64,000 nt of DNA from VAZQ01 sp963725185 (GTDB lineage Bacteria > Pseudomonadota > Alphaproteobacteria > Rhizobiales > Xanthobacteraceae), in the NCBI GenBank assembly GCA_963725185.1, contig CAVRXO010000009.1:186001-250000 (forward strand), written 5' to 3'. Of the stretch, positions 7,803 to 16,360 are shown one piece after another (within the stretch, counting starts at the first letter, position 1; each line of letters starts with the position of its first letter). A program made the position numbers and the translations under genes. The notes under the pieces are model-generated. The model had not been told where the DNA came from, made no database searches, and saw nothing but the letters and a program-made list of their open reading frames with translations.

Positions 7803-9239
7803 ATGGAACTTCGCCTTTACGATACGCTCACGCGCGAAAAGCGGCCGTTCGCGCCGCTCGATCCCGCCTGCGTGCGCATGTATGTGTGCGGACCGACGGT
7901 CTACGACTTCGCCCATATCGGCAATGCACGCCCCGTCATCGTCTTCGACGTTCTGTTCCGGCTGTTGCGGCACCTCTACGGCGCCGCGCACGTGACCTAT
8001 GTGCGCAACATCACCGACGTCGACGACAAGATCAATGCGCGCGCAGCGGAGGAATATCCGGGGCTGCCGCTGAACGAAGCGATCCGCATCGTCACCGAGA
8101 AGACCGAGCGGCAATTCCACGAGGATGTCGCAGCGCTCGGCTGCCTGTCCCCGACGGTCGAGCCGCGGGCGACTGAGCATATCGCCGAGATGCGGGCGCT
8201 GATCGAGCGCCTGGTCGGCGCCGGCAACGCTTATGTGGCCAACGAGCACGTGCTGTTCAGCGTGCCCTCGATGCCCGACTACGGCAGGCTGTCGAAGCGC
8301 CCGCTCGACGAGATGATCGCGGGCGCCCGCGTCGATGTGGCGCCCTACAAGCGCGACCCGATGGATTTCGTGCTGTGGAAGCCCTCCAAGCCGGGCGAGC
8401 CGGCCTGGCCGTCGCCGGCAGGCATCACGACGCCCGGCCGACCCGGCTGGCACATCGAATGCTCGGCCATGTCGTGGAAGCATCTGGGCGAGACCTTCGA
8501 CATCCACGGCGGCGGCATCGATCTCTTGTTTCCCCACCATGAGAACGAGATCGCGCAATCGCGTTGCGCCTTCCACACCCCCGTGATGGCGAACTACTGG
8601 ATGCACAACGGCTTCCTGCAGGTCGAAGGCGAGAAGATGTCGAAGTCGTTGGGCAACTTCGTCACGATCCGGGAACTACTGCACAGCGAAACATTTGGTG
8701 GCCGTTCTTGGGATGGTCCGGTGCTGCGGCTCGCGATGATGCGAACGCACTATCGGCAGCCGATTGATTGGACAGTGCGAGCGCTCGAAGACGCCGATCG
8801 TACTCTCAGGAATTGGGCTAACATTTTGGAGTCTCATCAAACCAGCTTTTCATCACTAGATCCGCTTCCGCCGGAGGTTGTAAGCGCCCTTGCGGACGAT
8901 ATTAACACTCCGATGGCGATTGGAGAAATGCACAAGCTCGCAGATAACGCCCGGAAGGGAAGTTTTTCAGCAGCTCAATCACTTCATCAAGCAGTCAAAT
9001 TCTTAGTGACCGAATCGCCGCAATCGTCGAGAGATCTTGCGGAAGTCGGTGAAGGTGCCGGCAAGCTGATGTCGGATGATTTTCAACGCGAGGTCGGCGC
9101 CAAAGTGGACGCGCGTAATGCTGCTCGAAAAGACAAGAACTTCAAGGAGGCCGATCGCATCCGCGATGAGCTCGCCGCGATGGGCGTGGCATTGAAGGAC
9201 TCCAAGGACGGCACCACCACATGGGAGCTTGCCCGGTGA
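7803..9239 (+). CDS. cysS: Cysteinyl-tRNA synthetase
   Basis: This 478-residue class I aminoacyl-tRNA synthetase charges tRNA-Cys. ATG 7803 gives the usual N-terminus (ELRLYDTLTREKRPF); ATGs at 7779 and 7782 are alternatives. Visible landmarks are the zinc Cys at C29 (YVCGPTVYD), HIGN at 38-41, WHIECSAMS, HGGGIDLLFPHHENEIAQS and KMSKS at 278-282. From about 8670 to 9135, covering the start of the DALR/anticodon-side region, base composition drops (sample 60-base lines at 8821 and 8941 are 48% and 45% G+C) and codons become AT-ended, unlike both flanks. This suggests a recombined segment. The stop overlaps the next start (GTGA). Confidence 0.95.
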   Translation: MELRLYDTLTREKRPFAPLDPACVRMYVCGPTVYDFAHIGNARPVIVFDVLFRLLRHLYGAAHVTYVRNITDVDDKINARAAEEYPGLPLNEAIRIVTEKTERQFHEDVAALGCLSPTVEPRATEHIAEMRALIERLVGAGNAYVANEHVLFSVPSMPDYGRLSKRPLDEMIAGARVDVAPYKRDPMDFVLWKPSKPGEPAWPSPAGITTPGRPGWHIECSAMSWKHLGETFDIHGGGIDLLFPHHENEIAQSRCAFHTPVMANYWMHNGFLQVEGEKMSKSLGNFVTIRELLHSETFGGRSWDGPVLRLAMMRTHYRQPIDWTVRALEDADRTLRNWANILESHQTSFSSLDPLPPEVVSALADDINTPMAIGEMHKLADNARKGSFSAAQSLHQAVKFLVTESPQSSRDLAEVGEGAGKLMSDDFQREVGAKVDARNAARKDKNFKEADRIRDELAAMGVALKDSKDGTTTWELAR

Positions 9240-9763
9240 GCGCCGAGGCCAATCCCAAGCTGGCGCTGCGGCCGTATCTGCCGGCGGATGCGCCGCTGCT
9301 CGCCGAGATCTTTCGCGCCAGCATCGAGGAGCTGACCGCGGAGGACTACGGCGAGGCGCAGCGCGGTGCCTGGGCGGCCGCCGCCGACGACGAAGCGGTC
9401 TTTGCCGCGCGGCTCAAGCAGGAGCTCACGCTCATCGCCACGCTCGGCGGCTCGCCGGTGGGCTTCATCTCGCTCAAGGGTACCGACCAGCTCGATCTCC
9501 TCTATGTTCATCCGGCCGTGGCCGGACAAGGGATCGGCGCCATGTTGTGCGATGCGGTCGAGAAACTCGCCGCCTCGCGCGGCACGCCGCGGCTGACCGT
9601 CGATGCCAGCGATAGCGCGCGCGGCTTCTTCGAGCGTCGCGGTTACGTGGCGCAGCGCCGCAACACCGTGTTGAGCGGCGACGAATGGCTCGCCACCACG
9701 ACCATGGAAAAGCGGCTGGCGCCGATCGGAAGCGCGCCGAAGCCGCCAGGGAGCACGTCATGA
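9236..9763 (+). CDS. GNAT-family N-acetyltransferase
   Basis: A 175-residue acetyl-CoA-dependent acetyltransferase. GTG 9236 overlaps the cysS stop by 4 nt, a typical coupled arrangement; an ATG at 9221 is an alternative giving 180 residues. The acetyl-CoA binding motif A is LDLLYVHPAVAGQGIGAMLCDAVEKLA, with the Q/RxxGxG/A turn, and the C-terminal strand-helix (ARGFFERRGYVAQRR) is typical of the fold. The substrate cannot be read from sequence. It is sandwiched in a tight cysS-GNAT-small ORF-cimA series. Confidence 0.88.
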   Translation: MSAEANPKLALRPYLPADAPLLAEIFRASIEELTAEDYGEAQRGAWAAAADDEAVFAARLKQELTLIATLGGSPVGFISLKGTDQLDLLYVHPAVAGQGIGAMLCDAVEKLAASRGTPRLTVDASDSARGFFERRGYVAQRRNTVLSGDEWLATTTMEKRLAPIGSAPKPPGSTS

Positions 9764-9876
9764 CCAAGCCCGATACGCCGTTTCCGCGGCACTGGCTCTA
9801 CTACATCACGCTCAAATACGTGGTGATCGTGGCGGCGGTGCTGCTGGCGCTATATGTCGCCTATCGGGTGTCGTGA
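9760..9876 (+). CDS. 38-residue single-pass membrane peptide
   Basis: A short reading frame starting at ATG 9760, overlapping the GNAT stop by 4 nt (ATGA) and itself overlapped by the cimA GTG at 9873. AGGGAG lies about 8 nt upstream as ribosome-binding site. The peptide has a polar N-terminus (TKPDTPFPRHWLYY) followed by one hydrophobic helix (YVVIVAAVLLALYVAY). Being held in frame by overlaps on both sides argues that it is translated. Function unknown. Confidence 0.6.
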   Translation: MTKPDTPFPRHWLYYITLKYVVIVAAVLLALYVAYRVS

Positions 9877-11492
9877 GCACGCCAATGTCGTCTGCAATGA
9901 CCCGCGAACGCCTGTATCTGTTCGACACCACGCTGCGCGACGGCGCGCAGACCAACGGGGTCGATTTCACCCTGCACGACAAGGTCGCCATCGCGGGCAT
10001 GCTCGACGCGCTCGGCATCGACTATGTGGAGGGCGGCTATCCGGGTGCCAACCCGATCGACACGGAGCTGTTCTCGGAGGACCGCAAGCTCGCCGCCACG
10101 TTCACGGCGTTCGGCATGACGCGCCGTCCCGGCCGCTCGACCTCCAACGATCCGGGGCTCAAGGCGCTCGTCGACGCGCAGGCCGACGCCATCTGCTTCG
10201 TCGCGAAATCGTGGGACTATCACGTGCGCGTCGCGCTCGAATGCACGCTGGGGGAAAATCTCGCCTCGATCCGCGACAGCATTCGCGCCGCCAAGGCCGC
10301 CGGCCGTGAGGTGCTGCTCGACTGCGAGCACTTCTTCGACGGCTACAAAGCCAATCCGCGCTATGCGCTCGCCTGCGCGCAAGCGGCCTATGAGGAAGGC
10401 GCGCGCTGGGTGGTGCTGTGCGACACCAATGGCGGAACGCTGCCCCACGAGGTGGAGAGGATCGTCGCCGAGGTGGTGAAGCTCGTGCCCGGCGACCACG
10501 TCGGCATCCACGCCCATAACGACACCGAGCAGGCGGTCGCCAATTCGCTCGCCGCCGTGCGGGCGGGCGCGCGCCAGATCCAGGGCACCTTGAACGGGCT
10601 CGGCGAGCGTTGCGGCAATGCCAACCTCACCTCCATCATTCCGACCCTCAAGCTCAAGGGGGAATTCGCGGACAAATTCGCCATCGGCGTCTCGGATGAG
10701 AAGCTCGCGGGCCTCACCCATGTCTCGCGCGCGCTCGACGAGATGCTCAACCGCGCGCCCAACCGCCACGCCCCTTATGTGGGCGAGAGCGCGTTTGCGA
10801 CCAAGGCCGGCATTCATGCCTCCGCGATCCTCAAGGAGCCGGCCACCTACGAGCACGTCGCCCCCGACGCGGTCGGCAATCGGCGCAAGCTCCTGGTCTC
10901 CGATCAGGCCGGAAAGTCCAACGTGATGTTCGAGCTCGAGCGCATCGGCATCAAGGCCGACAAGGACGATCCTCGCATCGCCGCGCTGCTCGATGAGGTC
11001 AAGCAGCGCGAGGCGATCGGCTATGCCTATGAGGCGGCGGACGCCTCCTTCGAGCTCTTGGCCCGCCGGATGCTCGGCAAGGTGCCGAGCTATTTCGACG
11101 TGACCCAGTTCGACGTGAATGTCGAGCAGCGCATCAACGCCAAGGGAGAACGCGTCACCGTCAGCATGGCGGTGGTCAAGGTGCGGGTCGACGGCAAGGA
11201 TCTGATCTCCGCCGGCGAGGGCAACGGCCCGGTCAATGCCCTGGACGTCGCGCTGCGCAAGGATATCGGCAAGTATCAAAGCTATATCGAAGGCCTCGAG
11301 CTCACCGACTATCGGGTGCGCATCCTCAACGGCGGCACGCAGGCGGTGACGCGCGTGCTGATCGAGAGCCGGGACGAAAGCGGCGAGCGCTGGACCACGG
11401 TCGGAGTCTCGCCCAACATCATCGACGCCTCTTTCCAGGCGCTGATGGATTCGATCGTCTACAAGCTGGTGAAGTCCGGCGCCACGGCGTGA
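9873..11492 (+). CDS. cimA: (R)-citramalate synthase
   Basis: A 539-residue enzyme of the LeuA/CimA family that condenses acetyl-CoA with pyruvate to citramalate, the threonine-independent entry into isoleucine synthesis. The N-terminal TIM barrel shows LYLFDTTLRDGAQTNGVDFTL, the metal-binding HAHNDTEQAVANSLAA and the NGLGERCGNANL loop. The C-terminal part (about 380-539) is the LeuA allosteric domain. The AQTNGVDF wording and family length favour citramalate synthase over 2-isopropylmalate synthase. GTG 9873 overlaps the preceding stop; ATG 9897 (TRERLYLFD) is an alternative start. Confidence 0.9.
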   Translation: MSTPMSSAMTRERLYLFDTTLRDGAQTNGVDFTLHDKVAIAGMLDALGIDYVEGGYPGANPIDTELFSEDRKLAATFTAFGMTRRPGRSTSNDPGLKALVDAQADAICFVAKSWDYHVRVALECTLGENLASIRDSIRAAKAAGREVLLDCEHFFDGYKANPRYALACAQAAYEEGARWVVLCDTNGGTLPHEVERIVAEVVKLVPGDHVGIHAHNDTEQAVANSLAAVRAGARQIQGTLNGLGERCGNANLTSIIPTLKLKGEFADKFAIGVSDEKLAGLTHVSRALDEMLNRAPNRHAPYVGESAFATKAGIHASAILKEPATYEHVAPDAVGNRRKLLVSDQAGKSNVMFELERIGIKADKDDPRIAALLDEVKQREAIGYAYEAADASFELLARRMLGKVPSYFDVTQFDVNVEQRINAKGERVTVSMAVVKVRVDGKDLISAGEGNGPVNALDVALRKDIGKYQSYIEGLELTDYRVRILNGGTQAVTRVLIESRDESGERWTTVGVSPNIIDASFQALMDSIVYKLVKSGATA

Positions 11493-11530
11493 GCGCCGAC
11501 GTGCGCGGTCGGCGAAGGCGTTGCCCCATC

Positions 11531-11629
11531 CGCTCATTCCCGCGGACGCGGGAATCCAGACTTCGCCAAATTGCATGGACGTTATTAAATGGGCAAAGGC
11601 TGGATCCCCGCGTCCGCGGGGATGAGCGG
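11531..11629. repeat. Dispersed palindromic intergenic repeat, copy 2
   Basis: Inverted arms at 11531-11568 and 11590-11629 round CCCGCGGACGCGGG, with loop AATTGCATGGACGTTATTAAA. The loop matches the reverse complement of copy 1, so this copy lies in the opposite orientation. It fills most of the gap between cimA (plus) and the convergent LOG gene (minus), where its hairpin could also block read-through in both directions. Confidence 0.85.
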
Positions 11630-11657
11630 GTGGAGGGGTCCGGATAGCGCACGCCCC

Positions 11658-12263
11658 TCACAACTGATCGACGGCGGCCTCCTTCAATTCCTTGTCCGGC
11701 TCCGACAGCTCGCGCACGGCTATCTGCAGCCTGGGCAGGACGTCGTCGATGCGATCGGCGACCAGAAGATTGACGTTGAGGCCGGCGCGGATGAATTGCA
11801 GCTTTTGCATGTGGTCGAGCAGCGCGCAGAGCGGCTCCCAGAAGCCCTCTATGTTGGCGATCAGGATCGGCTTGCGATGGCGGCCGAGCTGCGCCCAGGT
11901 GAGTTGCTCGACCAGCTCCTCGAGCGTGCCGACGCCGCCCGGCAGCGCCACGAAGGCATCCGCGCGCTCGAACATCAACCGTTTGCGCTCGTGCAGATCG
12001 TGCGTGATGATCCGTTCCTGCGCGCGCATCAGCATATGCTCGCGATCGGTGAGGAATTCGGGGATGATCCCGACCACATTGCCGCCGTGGTCGAGGACCG
12101 CTTCGGCGCAGGCTCCCATCAACCCGGCCGAGCCGCCGCCGTAAACGAGGGTGATGCGATTCTCGGCCAGGATCCGGCCGAACCGGCGTGCCGCCTCCAT
12201 GAAGGCCGGGTCGGTGCCCGGACCGGAGCCGCAGTAGACGCAGATTGCTTTGATTTTGCTCAT
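11658..12263 (-). CDS. LOG-family protein (cytokinin riboside 5'-monophosphate phosphoribohydrolase type)
   Basis: A 201-residue Rossmann-fold enzyme of the LOG family, which releases bases such as cytokinins from nucleoside 5'-monophosphates. Family landmarks are ICVYCGSGPGTDPAF at the N-terminus, LVYGGGSAGLMG, and the catalytic PGGVGTLEEL (PGGxGTxxE) following ERADAFVALPG. Length and start are normal. It stands alone, convergent to cimA and divergent from the ABC exporter gene. Whether it makes active cytokinin or acts in nucleotide salvage cannot be told from sequence. Confidence 0.9.
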   Translation of the reverse strand: MSKIKAICVYCGSGPGTDPAFMEAARRFGRILAENRITLVYGGGSAGLMGACAEAVLDHGGNVVGIIPEFLTDREHMLMRAQERIITHDLHERKRLMFERADAFVALPGGVGTLEELVEQLTWAQLGRHRKPILIANIEGFWEPLCALLDHMQKLQFIRAGLNVNLLVADRIDDVLPRLQIAVRELSEPDKELKEAAVDQL

Positions 12264-12516
12264 GTTGATTCCGGCTATAGCCTTTGCATGTGGCGCCGGG
12301 GGAGGGGACCGTCAAGCGGTCGGCCTGTTTGCACTGCAGCAGCGGCCAGACCGGCGTGGCCCCGGCCTTTGCGGACCATGAGGGCACTCGGGAGCGGGAG
12401 ACCGTCATGGAAACTTCATTGTCGACTGGCTGGCGCCCAAAAATGCTCTATATGTCTGGAGTTCGACGGTCCCCATTCGCGTGGTCCGTCCCAAGTCCGG
12501 GCCGCTTGACGATAGA

Positions 12517-14481
12517 ATGACTGACTTCCATCCCCGATCCACCCGTGCGCTGAAGCGGGACGTATCCGCCGACGGCGCCGCCAGCCTGCTTCGCACCGTG
12601 GTCGTGCTGTGGCCCTACATCTGGCCTTCGGATCGCCGCGATCTCAAGCTGCGGATCTGGGTCACCATGGCGCTCCTGCTCATGGCCAAGATCGCCACCA
12701 TGGCGGTGCCATTCACGTTCAAATGGGCGACCGACGCGCTGACCGGACACGGCAGCGCGCCGATCGGGCCGACCTCATGGTTTGCCTGGGCGATCGCGGC
12801 TCCGGTCCTGATGACGGTCGCCTATGGGGCGATGCGCATTTTGATGGCGGTCTTGACGCAGGCGCGCGACGGCTTGTTCGCCAAGGTCGCGATGAACGCG
12901 GTGCGGCGGCTCGCCTACATGGTGTTCGAGCACATGCACCGGCTCTCGCTGCGTTTCCATCTCGAGCGCAAGACCGGCGGCCTCACCCGGGTCCTGGAGC
13001 GCGGGCGCAACGCCATCGAAACCATCGTGCGCATGGTGATCATGCAGCTGGTGCCGACGGTGATCGAGCTCTGCTTCATCATCGTCGTGCTGCTCTATCA
13101 GTTCGACTGGCGCTACGTCGCGCTCATCGTCGTGACCGTCGCCTGCTACATGGTCTACACCTATTACGCGACCGAGTGGCGCATCGGCATCCGCCGCCAT
13201 ATGAACGACAGCGACAGCGACGCCAATGTCAAGGCGATCGACTCGCTGCTCAACTACGAGACTGTCAAATACTTCGTCGCCGAGGAGCGCGAGGCGAGCC
13301 GTTACGACCGTTCCATGGCCCGCTACGAGGAGGCGAGCGTCAAGTCCTACGTGTCGCTCGCCGTGCTCAATGCCGGCCAGGCGACGATCTTCACCGTCGG
13401 GCTTGCCGGCGCCATGGTGTTGTGCGCCTACGGCATCAAGCAGGGCACCCATACGGTCGGCGATTTCATCATGATCAACGCCATGATGATCCAGCTCTAC
13501 CAGCCGCTCAATTTCATGGGCATGGTCTATCGCGAGATCAAGCAGGCGGTGATCGACATCGAGAACCTGTTCGCGATCCTCAACCGCAAGCCCGAGATCG
13601 AGGACAAGCCGGGCGCCCGGCCGCTCGAGGTGCGGCGCGGCGCGATCCGCTTCGACAACGTCTCGTTCGCCTATGATCCCGAGCGCCCGATCCTCAAAGG
13701 CCTGAGCTTCGAGGTGCCGGCCGGCCGCACCGTCGCGGTGGTCGGCCCTTCGGGCGCCGGCAAGTCGACCATCTCGCGGCTGCTCTACCGCTTCTATGAC
13801 GTGACCGGCGGCCGCATCGAGATCGACGGCCAGGACATTCGCGAGGTGACGCAGGTATCGTTGCGCTCCGCGATCGGCATGGTTCCCCAGGACACCGTGC
13901 TGTTCAACGACACCATCCGCTACAACATCCGCTACGGCCGTTGGGAGGCGAGCGATGCCGAGGTCGAGGAGGCCGCGCGCCTTGCCCAGATCGATCATTT
14001 CATCCGCATCGCGCCCAAGGGTTACGAGACCGAGGTCGGCGAGCGCGGCCTCAAGCTGTCGGGCGGCGAGAAGCAACGGGTGGCGATCGCGCGCACGATC
14101 CTCAAGGCTCCGCCCATCCTGCTGCTGGATGAAGCCACCTCGGCGCTCGACAGCCATACCGAGAAGGACATCCAGGACGCGCTCGACCGGGTGTCGAGGA
14201 ACCGCACCACGCTGGTGATCGCGCACCGCCTCTCCACCATCGTGGCGGCCGACGAGATCCTGGTGCTCGATCACGGTGTCATCGTCGAGCGCGGCACCCA
14301 CCTGCAGCTGCTGGCCAGAGGCGGCCTCTATGCCAGCATGTGGAACCGCCAGCGCGAGGCCGAGGCGGCGCGCGAGAAGCTCGCCTTGATCGAGGAGGAG
14401 GAGGATGCAGAGGCGCCCAGCCGCAACGCCGACGGATCCGCCGGGGCTGACGCTGTGGTGCCTGCCGACGCCGCTGAATGA
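12517..14481 (+). CDS. Atm1/ABCB-type ABC exporter (fused membrane and ATPase domains)
   Basis: A 654-residue half-transporter of the Atm1/HMT group, which exports glutathione-linked sulfur or metal compounds in alphaproteobacteria. Six membrane helices lie in the first ~330 residues (TMALLLMAKIATMAVPFTFK, VIELCFIIVVLLYQF and others) and contain the family's NYETVKYFVAEERE segment. The ATPase domain has Walker A GPSGAGKS at 410-417, signature LSGGE at 514-518 and Walker B LLLDEA with D538/E539, then the switch His in AHRLSTI. The ATG at 12517 is preferred over a GTG at 12481. A charged Glu-rich tail closes the protein. Substrate class is inferred from family only. Confidence 0.92.
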   Translation: MTDFHPRSTRALKRDVSADGAASLLRTVVVLWPYIWPSDRRDLKLRIWVTMALLLMAKIATMAVPFTFKWATDALTGHGSAPIGPTSWFAWAIAAPVLMTVAYGAMRILMAVLTQARDGLFAKVAMNAVRRLAYMVFEHMHRLSLRFHLERKTGGLTRVLERGRNAIETIVRMVIMQLVPTVIELCFIIVVLLYQFDWRYVALIVVTVACYMVYTYYATEWRIGIRRHMNDSDSDANVKAIDSLLNYETVKYFVAEEREASRYDRSMARYEEASVKSYVSLAVLNAGQATIFTVGLAGAMVLCAYGIKQGTHTVGDFIMINAMMIQLYQPLNFMGMVYREIKQAVIDIENLFAILNRKPEIEDKPGARPLEVRRGAIRFDNVSFAYDPERPILKGLSFEVPAGRTVAVVGPSGAGKSTISRLLYRFYDVTGGRIEIDGQDIREVTQVSLRSAIGMVPQDTVLFNDTIRYNIRYGRWEASDAEVEEAARLAQIDHFIRIAPKGYETEVGERGLKLSGGEKQRVAIARTILKAPPILLLDEATSALDSHTEKDIQDALDRVSRNRTTLVIAHRLSTIVAADEILVLDHGVIVERGTHLQLLARGGLYASMWNRQREAEAAREKLALIEEEEDAEAPSRNADGSAGADAVVPADAAE

Positions 14482-14504
14482 TCGTTAGGTCGCAGCCCGC
14501 ATAA

Positions 14505-14596
14505 GGGCGTTTACGCCCGTCTTCGCGGGCTACGGAGCGTGAGCGAAGTCCTGGACCGCTGTTGCCGGATTGGGCCATAGACGGGCGCAAACGCCC
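14505..14596. repeat. Inverted repeat between the ABC exporter and psd
   Basis: GGGCGTTTACGCCCGTC at 14505-14521 is matched in inverse at 14580-14596 with one mismatch, and each arm is also a small hairpin (GGGCG..CGCCC). The pair fills the gap between the exporter gene and psd and could act as a terminator or a repeat element. There is no T-run. Confidence 0.6.
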
Positions 14597-14628
14597 CAGG
14601 CACCATCCAGGCCACGAGAGTGAGAACC

Positions 14629-15327
14629 ATGTCCATCGTCCACTCTATCCGCTCGCAGTTGGTGCCGATCCATCGCGAGGGCTATCCGTTCATTGGCACC
14701 ATTGCGCTGGGCAGCCTGATCCTGTTCATGTTCTGGGCGCCGCTCGGCTGGATCGGCACCGTCCTGACGATCTGGTGCGCGCTGTTCTTCCGCGATCCGG
14801 TGCGCGTGACCCCGGTGCGCGAAGGCATCGTGGTCGCCCCGGCCGACGGACGCGTCGCCGCGGTGATCAATGCCTCGCCGCCCCGGGAGCTCGGCCTCGG
14901 CGAGCGGCCGCTGCCGCGGGTGTCGATCTTCATGAACGTGTTCAATTGCCATGTGAACCGCAGCCCGGTGAGCGGCCGCATCGATGAGATCGCCTATCAT
15001 GCCGGGGCCTTCATCAGCGCCGATCTCGACAAGGCGAGCGAGGAGAACGAGCGAAACTCTTATCTGATCTCGGCCGACGGCGCGCGCATCGCGGTCGTGC
15101 AGATCGCCGGCCTGGTGGCGCGGCGGATCGTCTGTTTTGTGCGCAAGGGCGCAACCGTAGGCGCGGGCGAGCGCATCGGCATGATCCGCTTTGGTTCGCG
15201 CGTCGACGTCTATCTGCCCGAGGGCGTGCGGCCGTTGGTGGCCGAGGGCCAGACCGCGATTGCCGGCGAAACCGTCATCGCCGATCTGCGCATGGCCGAT
15301 CGCGACCGCACCTTCCGGGTGAACTGA
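14629..15327 (+). CDS. psd: Phosphatidylserine decarboxylase, short form
   Basis: A 232-residue proenzyme that converts phosphatidylserine to phosphatidylethanolamine at the inner membrane. It is the short (PSD-A/archaetidylserine-type) form usual in Rhizobiales. The N-terminal hydrophobic hairpin (FIGTIALGSLILFMFWAPLGW) is followed by FFRDPVRVTP, VVAPADGRV, FMNVFNCHVNRSP and the self-cleavage site GS at 189-190 in MIRFGSRVDVYLP, where Ser190 would become the pyruvoyl group. ATG 14629 has GAGAGTGAG upstream; a GTG at 14620 is an alternative. It is followed by pssA, the preceding step of the pathway. Confidence 0.95.
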   Translation: MSIVHSIRSQLVPIHREGYPFIGTIALGSLILFMFWAPLGWIGTVLTIWCALFFRDPVRVTPVREGIVVAPADGRVAAVINASPPRELGLGERPLPRVSIFMNVFNCHVNRSPVSGRIDEIAYHAGAFISADLDKASEENERNSYLISADGARIAVVQIAGLVARRIVCFVRKGATVGAGERIGMIRFGSRVDVYLPEGVRPLVAEGQTAIAGETVIADLRMADRDRTFRVN

Positions 15328-15355
15328 CCGAATCTGCCTGCTGGAGCGGTTGGCT

Positions 15356-15369
15356 TTGATGTAGATCAT
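15356..15369. promoter_or_regulatory. FixK/FNR-like half-perfect box before pssA
   Basis: TTGAT-GTAG-ATCAT matches the FixK/FNR consensus TTGAT-N4-ATCAA at nine of ten positions. Its centre is about 56 nt upstream of the proposed pssA ATG at 15419. If pssA started at 15368 the box would overlap the start codon, which would argue against a regulatory role. Chance occurrence is possible. Confidence 0.3.
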
Positions 15370-15418
15370 GGCGCAAGCTCCGGTAGCGGCGGCCTCGCCA
15401 AAGGACTATATTCCGTCC

Positions 15419-16360
15419 ATGTTCCAGCACCCGCCCTTCGACCGCGATCGCCGACGATTGCTTCGCCGCCCGCGCTTTCGTGCCATTCCGGTGCGCACGC
15501 TGGTGCCCAATGTCATTACTTTGCTGGCGCTGTGCGCCGGCCTTACCGCGATCAGGCTGGCGGTGGAGGACAGGCTCGAATGGGCGCTGGCGGCCATCGT
15601 GTTCGCCGCCATGCTGGACGGCATCGACGGGCGGGTGGCCCGCATGCTCAAAGGCACATCGCGTTTCGGCGCCGAGCTCGACAGCCTCGCGGATTTCGTC
15701 AATTTCGGCGTCGCGCCGGCGCTGATCCTCTACTTCTGGGGATTGCACGAGCTCAAATCGGCCGGCTGGATCGCTGCCCTGGTGTTTGCGATCTGCGCGG
15801 CGCTTCGGCTGGCCCGCTTCAACGTCATGATCGAGGATCCCGACCGGCCGGCCTGGGCCGGGAACTATTTCGTCGGGGTGCCGGCGCCGGCCGGTGCGAT
15901 CACGGTGCTGCTGCCCATCTACCTGCAGTTTCTCGGCGTGCCGCATTTTGAGTTCGTGGCGCCGCTGACCTTCGTCTACACGCTGGGCATCGCCTTTCTG
16001 ATGGTGTCGCGGCTGCCGGTCTTTTCCGGCAAACGGGTCGGCAAGCGGGTCGCGCCCGAGCTGGTGCTGCCGGTCTTCGTGCTGATCGTGCTGTTCTTTG
16101 CGCTGCTTATCTCCTACCCCTGGGAGGTGCTCACCATCGGCACGGTCTTCTATCTGGCGACCCTGCCGCTCGGCTGGCTGTCCTACCGCAATGCCCAGCG
16201 TAAGACGGCGGCCGCGGCTGCTGCTGCCGCCGGTGTCGCCCCTGCTACCGGCCGGCCCGCGGTTGCCTCTGGACCAGCCGAGGGCTCCGCGCCGCAGGCA
16301 ACCCGTCCGGTCGCCTCCGAGCATCCGCCCCAATCCGAGCGCCCGACCCGTCTCAATTGA
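15419..16360 (+). CDS. pssA: CDP-diacylglycerol-serine O-phosphatidyltransferase
   Basis: This inner-membrane enzyme (313 residues from this start) makes phosphatidylserine from CDP-diacylglycerol and serine; psd, just upstream, decarboxylates the product. The CDP-alcohol phosphotransferase motif DG..AR........G...D...D is intact, beginning at D67 (DGIDGRVARMLKG, then FGAELDSLAD). About eight hydrophobic segments follow. ATG 15419 gives the usual Rhizobiales start (FQHPPFDRDRRRLLRRPRFRAIPVRTLVPN); ATG 15368 is an in-frame alternative adding 17 residues. The C-terminus has an unusual Ala/Pro-rich low-complexity tail of about 60 residues. The stop overlaps the convergent GST gene by 8 nt. Confidence 0.94.
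   Translation: MFQHPPFDRDRRRLLRRPRFRAIPVRTLVPNVITLLALCAGLTAIRLAVEDRLEWALAAIVFAAMLDGIDGRVARMLKGTSRFGAELDSLADFVNFGVAPALILYFWGLHELKSAGWIAALVFAICAALRLARFNVMIEDPDRPAWAGNYFVGVPAPAGAITVLLPIYLQFLGVPHFEFVAPLTFVYTLGIAFLMVSRLPVFSGKRVGKRVAPELVLPVFVLIVLFFALLISYPWEVLTIGTVFYLATLPLGWLSYRNAQRKTAAAAAAAAGVAPATGRPAVASGPAEGSAPQATRPVASEHPPQSERPTRLN

Noticed and set aside
8670..9135. Separate foreign gene inside cysS
   Set aside because: The reading frame and CysS family features continue through the segment, so it is a mosaic part, not an insertion.
12459..12466. GAGTTCGA upstream of the ABC exporter as a fifth frameshift
   Set aside because: Removing a base yields only a short frame that stops before the exporter; no gene is restored.
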